Source of the DNA: Pseudomonadota bacterium
GTDB lineage: Bacteria; Pseudomonadota; Alphaproteobacteria; Rhizobiales; Xanthobacteraceae
Direction: 5' to 3'
DNA length: 64,000 bases
Assembly (NCBI GenBank): GCA_023404675.1
Contig: JAEYAW010000030.1
Location: 372,001-436,000, forward strand
Below are positions 45,690 to 55,658 of the stretch, in pieces. The notes beneath the pieces are model-generated. The model made no database searches. It was not told the origin of the DNA and saw only the letters and a program-made list of their open reading frames with translations. The position numbers and the translations under genes are program-made. Position 1 is the first letter of the stretch. Every line of letters begins with the position of its first letter.

Positions 45690-47998
45690 ACCGCATCGTA
45701 CGCCCTGCCCTTTCAGGCTCTACGCTGAGCCGGCGCGGATTTCTCGTCACCATGGCCGGTGCGGGATTGAGCTTCGGCTTCACATCCGCCGGTAACGCCG
45801 CATTCGAGCTGCCCGCGGCGCCGACGCCCGCCACCCCGCCGTCCCAGTTGTTCGAGCCGACACTGTGGTTCTCCATCGATCCGGAGGGCATCGTTACCGT
45901 CAATGTCATCCGCGCCGAGATGGGCCAGCACGTCGGCACGGCGCTGGCACGCATCCTCGCCGAGGAACTGGAAGCCGACTGGACAAAGGTCCGCATCCTC
46001 CACGTCGACACCGATCCGAAATGGGGCCTGATGGTCACGGGCGGAAGCTGGTCCGTCTGGCAGACCTGGCCGGTGTTCAGTCAGGCCGGGGCGGCCGGCC
46101 GTATCGCGCTCATCGAGCAGGGCGCGAAACTGCTCGGCGTCGATCCCATCGCCTGCACGGCACGCGACGGCGTGATTTCAGCGAACGGCCAGACGATCTC
46201 CTATGCCGACATCGTCAGGCGCGGCGAGTTGACCCGCAAATTTACGGCCGACGAACTTGGCAAGCTGCCAATCAAGCCCGCCTCTGAGCGCCGCCTTATC
46301 GGCAAGCCGGTGCAGGCGCTCGACATCAAGCCGAAGACCGACGGCACAGCCATCTACGGCATCGACGCCAAGGTGCCGGGAATGATCTATGCCCGGCCGA
46401 AGATTCCGTCGACCCGCAACGGCGCGAAGGTCAACAAGGTCGACGACAGCGCGGCGCGCGGCGTGAAGGGCTATCTTCAGTCGATCGTGCTCGATGATCC
46501 CTCGGACACCGTTCCCGGCTGGGTCATGGTCATCGCCGAAAACTATCCGGCCGCGATCAAGGCCGCCGAACTCGTCAAGGTGGACTGGACTCCGGGACCG
46601 ACCGCCAACGTTTCTGAAAAGGACATTCAGGAGCACGCCGCGCGGCAGGTGGCCGACGCCAATGGCGGCGTCATCCTCGACACCGGCGACACGGATACCG
46701 CGCCCGCTTTCAAGGATGCGAAGTCCATAGTCGAACGCACCTACACCTGCGCAACGGTGCTGCACTTCCAGCTTGAACCCGCCAATGCCCTCGCCTTCGA
46801 AAAGGATGGCGTGTTCGAGATCCACACCGGCAACCAGTGGCAAAGCCTCATCCTGCCGACACTGGCGAAGGCGCTCGGCCGGCCGGAAACCAGCATCGTG
46901 ATGCGGACCTACATGATCGGCGGCGGCTTTGGCCGCCGTCTCAACGGCGATTATGCCGTGCCGGCAGCGCTGGCCTCCAAGGCACTCGGCAAGCCGGTGA
47001 AGATGGTGCTCACCCGCGCCGATGATACCCGGTTCGATTCCGTGCGATCTCCGTCCGTGCAGCGGCTGCGCGTCGCGTTCGGCGAGAATGACCGGGTGAC
47101 CGCGATGGAGCATCACGCGGCGGCCGGCTGGCCGACGCAGGTGATGGCACCGTTCTTCATGCCGAAAGGCCAGAGCGGCGGCACCTACGACCCCTTCGCG
47201 ATTTCGGGAGCCGACAACTGGTACGATGTCGGCGCGCAGAAGGTGCGGGCGATCTCCAACGATCTGGCCAACGCGACCTTCCGTCCGGGCTGGCTGCGCT
47301 CGGTCGGACCGGGCTGGACCAACTGGGCTCTCGAAAGCTTCATCGACGAAGCCGCGCATCACATCAAGGCCGACCCCGTCGCGTTCCGCCTGAAACTGCT
47401 GACCGGCAGGGGGCACAATGCCGGCTCCGCGCCGAACGCCGTGGGTGGCGCGAAACGACAGGCCGAAGTCGTTCGCCTTGCCGCCGAGCGCGCAGGATGG
47501 GGCACGAAGTTGCCCGAGGGCACGGGGCTCGGACTTGCCACAAGCTTCGGTCAGGAGCGCGACATGCCGACGTGGGTCGCCTGCGTCGCGCGCGTGCGCG
47601 TCGAAGTGAAGACCGGCGATGTCGCTGTGGAAAAGCTGACGATCGTGACCGATGCGGGCACCATCGTCGACCCGGACGGCGCGCTTGCACAGACCGAGGG
47701 CGCGGCGCTATGGGGACTCAGCATGGCGCTGCACGAAGGCACCGTGTTCGAAAAAGGTGAGGTGCGCGACACCAATCTCGACACCTATTCGCCCGTACGC
47801 ATTCTCGACGTGCCGCAATTCGACATCCATTTCGTGGACAGCACGGAAATTCCCGTCGGACTCGGCGAACCGGCAACAACCGTGGTCGCCCCCGCGATCG
47901 GCAACGCGATCTTCAATGCAACCGGCGCGCGGCTGCGCCATATCCCGATCACGCCCGAGGCCGTCCGCAGCGCCATCGCAGCCCGCAGAGCCGGGTAA
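45686..47998 (+). CDS. Molybdopterin subunit of a xanthine-oxidase-family hydroxylase (IorB-like)
   Basis: The 770-residue subunit begins with a twin-arginine-type signal (SRRGFLVTMAGAGLSFGF), so the enzyme is probably exported folded with its cofactor. Molybdopterin-binding signatures include RAEMGQHVGTALARILAEEL near 80, MIGGGFGRRLNGDYAVPAAL near 415, and EPATTVVAPAIGNAIFNATG near the end. It resembles isoquinoline 1-oxidoreductase beta and membrane aldehyde oxidases. The substrate (N-heterocycle or aldehyde) is not settled by sequence. Confidence 0.93.
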   Translation: MNRIVRPALSGSTLSRRGFLVTMAGAGLSFGFTSAGNAAFELPAAPTPATPPSQLFEPTLWFSIDPEGIVTVNVIRAEMGQHVGTALARILAEELEADWTKVRILHVDTDPKWGLMVTGGSWSVWQTWPVFSQAGAAGRIALIEQGAKLLGVDPIACTARDGVISANGQTISYADIVRRGELTRKFTADELGKLPIKPASERRLIGKPVQALDIKPKTDGTAIYGIDAKVPGMIYARPKIPSTRNGAKVNKVDDSAARGVKGYLQSIVLDDPSDTVPGWVMVIAENYPAAIKAAELVKVDWTPGPTANVSEKDIQEHAARQVADANGGVILDTGDTDTAPAFKDAKSIVERTYTCATVLHFQLEPANALAFEKDGVFEIHTGNQWQSLILPTLAKALGRPETSIVMRTYMIGGGFGRRLNGDYAVPAALASKALGKPVKMVLTRADDTRFDSVRSPSVQRLRVAFGENDRVTAMEHHAAAGWPTQVMAPFFMPKGQSGGTYDPFAISGADNWYDVGAQKVRAISNDLANATFRPGWLRSVGPGWTNWALESFIDEAAHHIKADPVAFRLKLLTGRGHNAGSAPNAVGGAKRQAEVVRLAAERAGWGTKLPEGTGLGLATSFGQERDMPTWVACVARVRVEVKTGDVAVEKLTIVTDAGTIVDPDGALAQTEGAALWGLSMALHEGTVFEKGEVRDTNLDTYSPVRILDVPQFDIHFVDSTEIPVGLGEPATTVVAPAIGNAIFNATGARLRHIPITPEAVRSAIAARRAG

Positions 47999-48314
47999 GG
48001 CTTTCGGCTGAGCAACAGCGCATAGGGACTGGCGCTTCCGGGCAAAGCATGACCTCCAGTCTATTGCCGTGAGCTGGCGCCGCCTCAGACGAAAATAACG
48101 CCTCCAGTCAGAGACCTGGAGCAGTCCGGCCGTTCAAAGATAGGCCGGATCACATGGCCTTGGAGGCCCCCCTTCACATTCACGGCTGCCCGTTCGGTCT
48201 CCGCGCGGAGAATTCCAGCGCCGTCCTGCGGGGGATGCGTTCTCCCTGCACAGTCTGAACGATAAAGCTGCACACAACGCCGCAACATCGTGCAGCCTTG
48301 CGCATGCGCGGAAA

Positions 48315-48343
48315 TTGACGCGCGCATTTCGGCGACGTAGTAT
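48315..48343 (+). promoter_or_regulatory. Sigma-70-type promoter of the transporter/hydantoinase operon
   Basis: TTGACG (48315-48320), 17 bases, TAGTAT (48338-48343). The minus 35 box matches 5 of 6 and the minus 10 box 4 of 6 consensus positions. The shared 25-bp element starts 15 bases after it. Confidence 0.65.
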
Positions 48344-48357
48344 TAATCGGAACATCG

Positions 48358-48382
48358 TTCAAATAATAGGAACACACGTTAC
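48358..48382 (+). promoter_or_regulatory. Shared 25-bp element, copy A (candidate IclR operator)
   Basis: The core ATAATAGGAACA is preceded by TTCAA and followed by CACGTTAC. It matches the element at 58576-58600 in 20 of 25 positions, and TTC...GGAA forms a short inverted repeat around the ATAATA core. It lies just downstream of the minus 10 box, where a repressor would block transcription. The only transcription factor in the locus is the IclR protein at 57659-58435. Confidence 0.65.
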
Positions 48383-48387
48383 CCGCA

Positions 48388-49275
48388 ATGGATGTCAGCG
48401 CGACCTACCTTACCCAGCTGCTGCTGAACGGGCTCATGCTCGGCCTGATCTACGCGCTGATCGCCGTCGGCCTCGCGCTGATCTTCGGTGTGCTGGAGGT
48501 GATCAACTTCGCCCACGGCGAACTGCTGATGCTTGGCGCCTATGCCATGGCGATCATGCTACCTCATTTCGGGCTAAGCTACTGGCCCGCTTTGGTTGTC
48601 GCCGTTGTAACGACCGCCCTCGCCGGATTTCTGCTGTACGAGATGTTCCTGCGGCGCATCGGCCAGTCGGAGTTCGAACGCAGCCTGCTGACGACGCTCG
48701 GCATCTCGATGGTGCTGCTTTACGGCATCCAGTATGTCTTCACGGCGACGCCGCTGATCGTCGACACCGAGTACGGCTTCGAAGGCGTCGAGATCGGCAG
48801 CATCCGCATCACCTATACTCGCATCATCGCGGCGGGGCTGTCCGTGCTGGCGTTCAGCGGCCTCTACGCCATCCTGCGCCTGACGCAATTCGGCCGCGCC
48901 ATGCGCGCCATCGCGCAGAATCGCGAGGCAGCCATGATGGTCGGCATCACGCCGCGCAGCGTGGCGCGCAACGCCGTGACTCTCGCCGCCGCGCTGTGCG
49001 GCCTTGCGGGGGCCGCGCTCGCACCGATCCAGCTCGTGCACCCGGCGATGGGACAGGCGGTCATCTTCAAGGCCTTCGCGCTGATCGTGATCGGCGGCCT
49101 CGGCAATATGATGGGGGCCGTGGTGGTGGCAATCGCACTCGGGCTGATCGAAAGCCTGATCGGCGGCTTCTTCAGCCTGGTCTGGCAGGAGGGCGCGGTG
49201 TTCGCGATCATGATCGTGGCGGTGCTGCTGCGGCCAGACGGCATCTTCCGCAACACGGGGATTCGCGTCGGATGA
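48388..49275 (+). CDS. ABC transporter permease, LivH type
   Basis: The 295-residue polytopic permease has the LivH-type opening LTQLLLNGLMLGLIYALIAV, then FGVLEVINFAHGELLMLGAY, and the coupling region LTQFGRAMRAIAQNREAAMM near 180. It is the first gene of a tight operon. Branched-chain amino acid transporter families import many aromatic and aliphatic acids or amides, so the substrate is open. Confidence 0.94.
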   Translation: MDVSATYLTQLLLNGLMLGLIYALIAVGLALIFGVLEVINFAHGELLMLGAYAMAIMLPHFGLSYWPALVVAVVTTALAGFLLYEMFLRRIGQSEFERSLLTTLGISMVLLYGIQYVFTATPLIVDTEYGFEGVEIGSIRITYTRIIAAGLSVLAFSGLYAILRLTQFGRAMRAIAQNREAAMMVGITPRSVARNAVTLAAALCGLAGAALAPIQLVHPAMGQAVIFKAFALIVIGGLGNMMGAVVVAIALGLIESLIGGFFSLVWQEGAVFAIMIVAVLLRPDGIFRNTGIRVG

Positions 49276-50228
49276 CCCGCCCTTCCCTTGCACCGATCCT
49301 GGCTATCGCCGTGATGGCGGTGCTGGCCGTTTTGCCTATGCTGACGGCGTCGAATTATCTCATCAGCATCGCGATCGCCGGCCTGATCTTCCTCACGGCC
49401 GCGGCGGCATTGAATCTCATCTATGGATTCGCCGGCCTGCTGTCCTTCGCCCAGCTCGGCTTCTGGGGCGTTGGTGGCTATGGCGCGGCGATCATGGTGA
49501 TGGATTACGGGCGCAGCTTCTGGGAAGGCCTCGTTGCAGCCGCCGTGCTCTCCCTCATGCTCTCGTTCGTCGTCGGCTATGCCATCATCCGCACCACACG
49601 CCACGCCTTCGTCGTGGTGACGTTGACCTTCGCGCTGTTGGCGGCGCTGATCGCCCGCGACTGGGTGGAAGTGACGCGCGGCCCGCTCGGCATCCCCGGC
49701 CTGCCGCCGCCGCGCCTGTTCGGCTTCGTGTTCGATACGCCCTCGCGCTTCTACTACATCGCCTTCGCTTTCGCCGCCGCCTCGCTTGCGTTTCTCTATG
49801 CGCTCGGCACCTCGCGCATCGGCCTGCTGCTCAAGGCGCTGAAGCAGAACGACGTGCTGCTTCGCTCACAAGGCATCGATCCCGGCCCCTACCGACTCGC
49901 GGCTTTTGTGATCGCCGGAGTGCTCACCGGAATCGCGGGCGGCATCTTCGCCTTCCATCTCAAGGTAATCGATCCGAGCTTCCTCGATTTCTATTACATG
50001 CAGACTTTTCTGATCATCGTGATCATCGCCGGTCCCGGCAGTTTCTGGGGCGTGCTGATCGCGGGTGCCGTGATGGTGGCGCTGCCCGAGGTGCTGCGCT
50101 TCTCGAATGAACTGCGCATGGTGATCTATGGCTTTATCCTCGTCGCCACGATGATGCTGATGCCGCGCGGCGTCGCGGGATGGCTCGACGACCGGCGCAT
50201 CGCCGCGCTGCGCAGGAGCCTGCGATGA
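49272..50228 (+). CDS. ABC transporter permease, LivM type
   Basis: This 318-residue permease shows LIYGFAGLLSFAQLGFWGVG near residue 55 and the coupling loop LGTSRIGLLLKALKQNDVLL near 180, followed by GPGSFWGVLIAGAVMVALPE near 258. The ATG at 49272 overlaps the livH-type stop codon by four bases. A much longer in-frame reading extends upstream inside the previous gene and is not real. Confidence 0.94.
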   Translation: MTRPSLAPILAIAVMAVLAVLPMLTASNYLISIAIAGLIFLTAAAALNLIYGFAGLLSFAQLGFWGVGGYGAAIMVMDYGRSFWEGLVAAAVLSLMLSFVVGYAIIRTTRHAFVVVTLTFALLAALIARDWVEVTRGPLGIPGLPPPRLFGFVFDTPSRFYYIAFAFAAASLAFLYALGTSRIGLLLKALKQNDVLLRSQGIDPGPYRLAAFVIAGVLTGIAGGIFAFHLKVIDPSFLDFYYMQTFLIIVIIAGPGSFWGVLIAGAVMVALPEVLRFSNELRMVIYGFILVATMMLMPRGVAGWLDDRRIAALRRSLR

Positions 50229-51019
50229 CCACCCTGCTCGAACTGAACGGCATCGCCAAGGCGTTTCGCGGCGTGAAGGCCGTGCGAGATGCCAGCTTCG
50301 CCGTGGAAGCCGGCAGCATCACCGGCGTGATCGGCCCGAATGGCTCGGGCAAGAGCACGACCATCGACTGCCTGAGCGGTTTCCAGCGACCGGACGCCGG
50401 AACGGTACGGCTGTCGGGCGAGGACATCACCGGACTCGATCCGTCGCAGATCGCGCAACGTGGGCTGGTGCGAACCTTTCAGGCGGTGCGCGTCTACGAC
50501 TCCTACAATCTGCTCGACAATCTCATGGTGGTCGAACAGCCGTTCCACGGCCTCAACTGGTTCGACGCGCTGGCTCGCACATCCGCCTTTCGTACCCGGC
50601 GAAACGCGGCCGAGGCGCGGGCACGCGAACTGATCGAGAATGTCGGGCTGACGCGCCTGATCGATGCGCCCGCCAGCATTCTTTCCTACGGCCAGAAGAA
50701 GCTGCTCGCCTTCGCCGCGGCGATGATGGCCTCGCCGAAAATCATCGTGCTTGATGAGCCGGTCGCCGGCGTCAACCCCACCCGCGTCAACGAGGTCGCC
50801 GATATCCTGCGCGCCGCCAACCGCGCGGGGGTGACATTCCTGATCGTCGAGCACAATGTCGAGTTCATCAATGCGCTGTGCGACAAGGTGGTCGTCCTCG
50901 ATCAGGGCGCCAAGCTGACTGAAGGCACGCCCGAGGAAATTCATCGCGACGAGCGTGTGCTCGATGCCTATCTCGGCGTTGCACCAGCCGAGCACGCGGA
51001 CGCGGCGGAGGCGACATGA
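50225..51019 (+). CDS. ABC transporter ATP-binding protein, LivG type
   Basis: The 264-residue ATPase has Walker A GPNGSGKST near residue 40, signature LSYGQKKLLAFAAAMM near 157 (with SYGQ in place of SGGQ, normal for LivG), and Walker B IIVLDEPVAGVNPTR near 177. The ATG overlaps the livM-type stop codon by four bases. Confidence 0.95.
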   Translation: MTTLLELNGIAKAFRGVKAVRDASFAVEAGSITGVIGPNGSGKSTTIDCLSGFQRPDAGTVRLSGEDITGLDPSQIAQRGLVRTFQAVRVYDSYNLLDNLMVVEQPFHGLNWFDALARTSAFRTRRNAAEARARELIENVGLTRLIDAPASILSYGQKKLLAFAAAMMASPKIIVLDEPVAGVNPTRVNEVADILRAANRAGVTFLIVEHNVEFINALCDKVVVLDQGAKLTEGTPEEIHRDERVLDAYLGVAPAEHADAAEAT

Positions 51020-51759
51020 GCGAGTATCCCAAACTCGAACTGATCGACCTCACCGCGGGATACAACGCCGACGTTCCCATCGTGCACGACTTTTCCACGC
51101 GCCTGCAGCCCGGTTCGATCACGACGCTGATCGGCGGCAACGGCGCGGGCAAGTCCACGCTGTTGCGCGCGATCTTCGGCTCGAACCGATGGCTGTCGGG
51201 ACAGATCATCTTCAACGGCGAAGCCATTGAGCACCTCAGCCCGGCTGCACGCATGCAGCGCGGCATCGGCTTCGTTCCGCAAGGCCGCTGCAACTTTCCG
51301 CGCATGAGCGTGGCCGAGAACCTGAAGATCGGTTGTTATCTTCTGCCCGGCCGCAAACATGCCGATGCCATCGCTCATGTCGTTACCCTGTTTCCCGTAC
51401 TCACGCGGAAATGGTCAGAGAGCGCGGGCAATCTCTCCGGGGGCGAGCAGCAAATTCTCGAAACCGCCATGGTGCTGCTGTCCGGCCCGCAACTGTTGCT
51501 GCTGGACGAGCCCTCGCTTGGGCTGTCGCCAAAGATGCAAGCGGAGACGTTCAGCCTGACACGCACCATCGCGGCCGAAGGCGTCACCGTGCTGATCGTC
51601 GAGCAGAACGTGCATGGCGCGCTGGCCGTCTCCGATACGGCCATCGTGATGGAACTTGGACGTAAATTTCTGGAAGGCCCAGCAGCGGACGTGAGAAGCG
51701 ACCCGCGCATCCGGGAGGCTTATCTCGGGGGCAACATCAAGGAGAAGCAGACCGTATGA
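51016..51759 (+). CDS. ABC transporter ATP-binding protein, LivF type
   Basis: The 247-residue ATPase has Walker A GGNGAGKSTLLRAIFG near residue 40, signature NLSGGEQQILETAMVL near 140, and Walker B LLLLDEPSLGLSPKM. Both ends overlap neighbours by four bases, implying coupled translation with the livG-type gene and hyuA. Confidence 0.95.
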   Translation: MSEYPKLELIDLTAGYNADVPIVHDFSTRLQPGSITTLIGGNGAGKSTLLRAIFGSNRWLSGQIIFNGEAIEHLSPAARMQRGIGFVPQGRCNFPRMSVAENLKIGCYLLPGRKHADAIAHVVTLFPVLTRKWSESAGNLSGGEQQILETAMVLLSGPQLLLLDEPSLGLSPKMQAETFSLTRTIAAEGVTVLIVEQNVHGALAVSDTAIVMELGRKFLEGPAADVRSDPRIREAYLGGNIKEKQTV

Positions 51760-53828
51760 AGGCTGCCCGCCTCGCCGTCGATATCGGCGGCACATTTACC
51801 GACTTCGCGCTCGAACACGGCTCCTCCCGCTTCAGCCGCAAGGTGCTCACCACACCCGGCGCACCGGAGCAGGCCGTGCTGGAAGGCCTCGAACTGATCC
51901 TCGCCGACGCCGGGCTGTCCCCCGGCGATCTCGGCGTGATCATTCACGGCACGACGCTCGCGACCAACGCCATCATCGAGCGCAAGGGCGCGAAGACGGC
52001 GCTGCTGGTCACCGCCGGATTCCGCGACTCCATTGAGATGGCATACGAGCACCGCTTCGAGCAGTATGACATCTTCATGGACAAGCCGCCGCCGCTGGTG
52101 CCGCGCGATCTGCGTCTGCCGGTCCCCGAGCGCATGGACGTCAACGGGAACGTGGTGGCGCCCCTCGATGAGTCGGCGGTCGAAGCGCTGGTGCCGAAGC
52201 TGCGCGCGGAAGGTGTCGTCAGCGTCGCCGTTGGCTATCTGCACTCCTATGCCAATCTCGCCCACGAGCTCCGCACCCGGGAGATTCTCGCGCGCGTCGC
52301 TCCCGATCTTACAGTGACGCTGTCGGGCGAAGTCTGCCCGGAAATGCGCGAGTACGAGCGCTGGTCCACCGCTTGCGCCAACGCCTACGTCCAGCCGGTG
52401 ATGGATCGCTATCTCGGCTCGCTGCAAAAGAGGCTCGCCGCCCGCGGCGTCACCTGCCCGATCTACCTCATCACCTCGGCGGGCGGCCTCACCACCCTCG
52501 ACATCGCCCGGCGCTTTCCCATCCGCCTCGTGGAATCGGGCCCGGCTGGCGGCGCGATTCTCGCCACGCATATCGCAGCCGAACGCGGTCATCCGCATAT
52601 CGTCTCGTTCGACATGGGCGGCACCACCGCCAAGATCTGTCTGATCGACGAAGGGCGTCCCCACTTCTCGCAATCCTTCGAGGTGGCGCGGCAATATCGG
52701 TTCCTCAAGGGCAGTGGCATTCCCATCCGCATCCCCGTCATCGAAATGGTGGAGATCGGCGCAGGCGGCGGCTCGCTCGCAACGGTGGACAATCTTGGTC
52801 GCATTCGCGTCGGCCCTGAAAGCGCCGGCTCCGAACCTGGCCCCGCCTGCTACGGGCGCGGTGGCGACGTCGGCGCGGTCACCGACGCCAATGTGACGCT
52901 CGGCGCGATCCGCGCGGAACGTTTCGCGGGTGGCCGCATGCGCCTCGACAAGATCGCGGCGGCGAATGCGCTCGCCGCGCATGTCGGCAAGCCCCTCGAC
53001 CTTGATGCCACCTCCTCCGCGATGGGCGTGATCAGCATGGTCGAGGAGAACATGGCCAATGCCGCGCGCGTGCACGCGGTGGAGCGCGGCCGTGAACTGG
53101 AAAGCCGCACCATGATCGCGTTCGGCGGCGCGGCTCCAATCCATGCCACCCGCCTCGCCTCAAAACTCGACATTTCGACCGTGATCGTGCCGCGCGGCGC
53201 GGGCGTCGGATCGGCCTTCGGCTTTCTGCTCGCGCCGATCGCTTATGAAGTCGTGCGCACCCGCTACGTTCCGCTGGACCACAGTTTCGATGCCGAGGCG
53301 CTGAGCGTGCTGCGGGATGCGATGCTGTCGGAAGCCGAAGCCGTGGTTCGGCTCGGCGCACCAGATGCTGCCCTGACCCAGCAATGGACCGCGAACATGC
53401 GTTATCGCGGCCAGGGCCACGAACTCACGGTCGAGATTCCCGCACGGCCGTTCGGCAAGGATTCTCCCGCCGAACTGGACGCCTTGTTCGTCGCCGCCTA
53501 CGAGCAGCAGTTCGGACGCCGCATTCCCGACCTCGAAGTCGAGGCGCTGAGCTTCGCGCTGCGGCTTTCGACGCCGGCCGCGCCTGTGGTCACCTGCCCG
53601 CCGATCCCGCAGGGTGAACCGGCCGATGCCATTGATCATGTCGAGGTGATCGATCCGGAAACGGGCGCGGCGGACACCATCCCGCTGTACGCCCGCGATC
53701 AACTGGCCGTGGGGGCCATCTGCCCCGGCCCGGCATTGATCGTCGAGGACGAAACAACCACCATGGTGACGCGCGGCTTTACCGCGCGGATCGACCCGCT
53801 CGGCAGTATCGTGATGACGAGGGCCTGA
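51756..53828 (+). CDS. hyuA: Hydantoinase/oxoprolinase subunit A
   Basis: The 690-residue protein begins with the ATP-binding fold RLAVDIGGTFTDFALEHGSS. Further features are IIHGTTLATNAIIERKGAKT near residue 65, HIVSFDMGGTTAKICLIDEG near 285, and EIGAGGGSLATVDNLGRIRV near 332. This family (N-methylhydantoinase A, 5-oxoprolinase, acetone carboxylase relatives) performs ATP-dependent opening of amide or lactam rings or carboxylation. Overlap with the transporter gene means uptake and first attack are co-expressed. Confidence 0.93.
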   Translation: MKAARLAVDIGGTFTDFALEHGSSRFSRKVLTTPGAPEQAVLEGLELILADAGLSPGDLGVIIHGTTLATNAIIERKGAKTALLVTAGFRDSIEMAYEHRFEQYDIFMDKPPPLVPRDLRLPVPERMDVNGNVVAPLDESAVEALVPKLRAEGVVSVAVGYLHSYANLAHELRTREILARVAPDLTVTLSGEVCPEMREYERWSTACANAYVQPVMDRYLGSLQKRLAARGVTCPIYLITSAGGLTTLDIARRFPIRLVESGPAGGAILATHIAAERGHPHIVSFDMGGTTAKICLIDEGRPHFSQSFEVARQYRFLKGSGIPIRIPVIEMVEIGAGGGSLATVDNLGRIRVGPESAGSEPGPACYGRGGDVGAVTDANVTLGAIRAERFAGGRMRLDKIAAANALAAHVGKPLDLDATSSAMGVISMVEENMANAARVHAVERGRELESRTMIAFGGAAPIHATRLASKLDISTVIVPRGAGVGSAFGFLLAPIAYEVVRTRYVPLDHSFDAEALSVLRDAMLSEAEAVVRLGAPDAALTQQWTANMRYRGQGHELTVEIPARPFGKDSPAELDALFVAAYEQQFGRRIPDLEVEALSFALRLSTPAAPVVTCPPIPQGEPADAIDHVEVIDPETGAADTIPLYARDQLAVGAICPGPALIVEDETTTMVTRGFTARIDPLGSIVMTRA

Positions 53829-53833
53829 TTTTC

Positions 53834-55609
53834 ATGACCGACAATCTCCCGATGACCACGCAGACCGCCCGCGATCCGGCTGCCCTGCGCGTCATCCATC
53901 AGCAGATCATGTGGGATCGCCTCATCTCCGTGGTGGAGGAACAGGCGCAGACGCTGATCCGGATCGGCTTCTCGACCTCTACCCGCGAGGCCGGCGACGT
54001 CTCCGCCGGCGTGTTCAATACGCGCGGCCAGATGCTGGCGCAGGCGGTGACCGGCACGCCCGGCCATGTGAACTCGATGGCGCGCGCGGTGGTGCACTTC
54101 CTCGACCGCTTTCCGGCCACCACCATGAAGCCCGGCGATATCTTCATCACCAACGATCCGTGGAAAGGCACCGGCCATCTCCACGACTTCACGATGGTGA
54201 CGCCGGTGTTTTTCAAGGACCGCCTGGTGGCGCTGTTTGCCAGCACCTGCCATGTCATCGACATCGGCGGACGCGGCATGGGGCCGGATGCGCGGCAAAT
54301 CTATGAGGAAGGGCTTTACGTCCCGATTATGCGCTTTGCGGACGCGAGCGGCACCAACGCAACCCTGCTCGATATCGTCCGCGCCAATGTCCGCGAACCG
54401 CTGCAGGTGGTCGGCGATCTCTATTCGCTGGCCGGCTGCAACGATGTCGGCGCGCGCCAGCTGCTGCGCATGATGGACGAGTTCGGCATCGCCACACTGG
54501 ACGGGCTCGGCGACTATATCCTCGAACGGTCGCGCGCCGCGACCCTGGAGGCGATCCGCGCACTCCCGAAGGGCGTGTTCAAGAACAGCATGCGCGTCGA
54601 CGGCTACGAGCGGCCAGTCGACCTCGTCGCCACCATGACCATCGCTGACGACGGCATCGATGTCGACTTCACCGGCACCTCGCCCGCCTCGCCCTTCGGC
54701 ATCAACGTGCCATTCTGCTACACGGAGGCCTATGCATCGTTCGGCGTGAAATGCATCATCGCACCGGATGTGCCGAACAATGAAGGTTCGCTGGCGCTGC
54801 TGCGCATGCACGCGCCGGAGAATTGCATTCTCAACGCGCTGCCGCCGCGCCCCGTGGCCACGCGGCACGTCACCGGCCAGATGCTGCCGGACCTCGTGAT
54901 CGGGTGTCTGGCGCAGATCGTCGGTGACCGCACGCCCGCCGAAGGCACTTCCTGCCTGTGGAATCTGTTTGCGTTCGGCGGCTCGGTACAGATCAACGCC
55001 GATCCCGCCGAGATGACCAATGCGCGCGTCTTCAATGTGATGTCGTTCCATTCCGGTGGAACTGGCGCGCGGCCGGGCAAGGATGGTCTCTCCGCCACCG
55101 CCTTCCCGAGCGGTGTGCGTAACGTGCCGGTGGAGGTCACCGAGGCGATGTCGCCGCTGCTGGTCAAGCGCAAGGAGTACCGCACGGATTCCGGCGGACC
55201 GGGCCACTGGCGTGGCGGGCTCGGGCAGGTGATGGAGGTCGTCAGCCTCGACGACGCCCCGTTCGGCATCAGCGCCAACTACGACCGCGTGGCCTATCCG
55301 GCACGCGGACGTGATGGTGGACATGATGGCGCGGCGGGCATCATCTCTCTCGGCGACGGCACGAAGCTCAAGGCCAAGGGGCAACAGACCATTCCGCGCG
55401 GCGCGACGATCGTGATCGAAATGCCCGGCGGCGGCGGCATCGGTGATCCTTTTGCTCGCTCCCCCGCCGATATCGCGGAGGATGTCCGCCTCGGCCTCGT
55501 ATCGGCGGACGCGGCGCGCCGCGACTATGGCGTCGTGCTGCGCGACGACCTCTCCATCGACGAGGATGCAACCGCATCGCTGCGCGCCAGCGCCTCACCC
55601 TCACACTGA
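53834..55609 (+). CDS. hyuB: Hydantoinase/oxoprolinase subunit B
   Basis: The 591-residue protein is the partner of HyuA. Its pattern includes LISVVEEQAQTLIRIGFSTS near residue 33, DIFITNDPWKGTGHLHDFTM near 103, DVDFTGTSPASPFGINVPFC near 277, and the Gly-rich end TIVIEMPGGGGIGDPFARSP. The pair would cleave a cyclic amide or similar bond using ATP. The gap to hyuA is five bases. Confidence 0.93.
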   Translation: MTDNLPMTTQTARDPAALRVIHQQIMWDRLISVVEEQAQTLIRIGFSTSTREAGDVSAGVFNTRGQMLAQAVTGTPGHVNSMARAVVHFLDRFPATTMKPGDIFITNDPWKGTGHLHDFTMVTPVFFKDRLVALFASTCHVIDIGGRGMGPDARQIYEEGLYVPIMRFADASGTNATLLDIVRANVREPLQVVGDLYSLAGCNDVGARQLLRMMDEFGIATLDGLGDYILERSRAATLEAIRALPKGVFKNSMRVDGYERPVDLVATMTIADDGIDVDFTGTSPASPFGINVPFCYTEAYASFGVKCIIAPDVPNNEGSLALLRMHAPENCILNALPPRPVATRHVTGQMLPDLVIGCLAQIVGDRTPAEGTSCLWNLFAFGGSVQINADPAEMTNARVFNVMSFHSGGTGARPGKDGLSATAFPSGVRNVPVEVTEAMSPLLVKRKEYRTDSGGPGHWRGGLGQVMEVVSLDDAPFGISANYDRVAYPARGRDGGHDGAAGIISLGDGTKLKAKGQQTIPRGATIVIEMPGGGGIGDPFARSPADIAEDVRLGLVSADAARRDYGVVLRDDLSIDEDATASLRASASPSH

Positions 55610-55658
55610 TCCCAACAGGTGGCCACCGAAGATGGCCGCCACTGATAAGGACATTGCC

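Larger units (their letters stand above)
47999..48387. other. Intergenic region before the transporter operon
   Basis: About 390 bases with no convincing gene. A short inverted repeat, CTCCAG-N8-CTGGAG (48102-48121), lies after the hydroxylase gene and lacks a T-run. The right end holds the promoter and the 25-bp element described separately. Confidence 0.5.

Noticed and set aside
48102..48121. CTCCAG-N8-CTGGAG as terminator of the hydroxylase genes
   Set aside because: The stem is only six bases and no T-tract follows in either direction.
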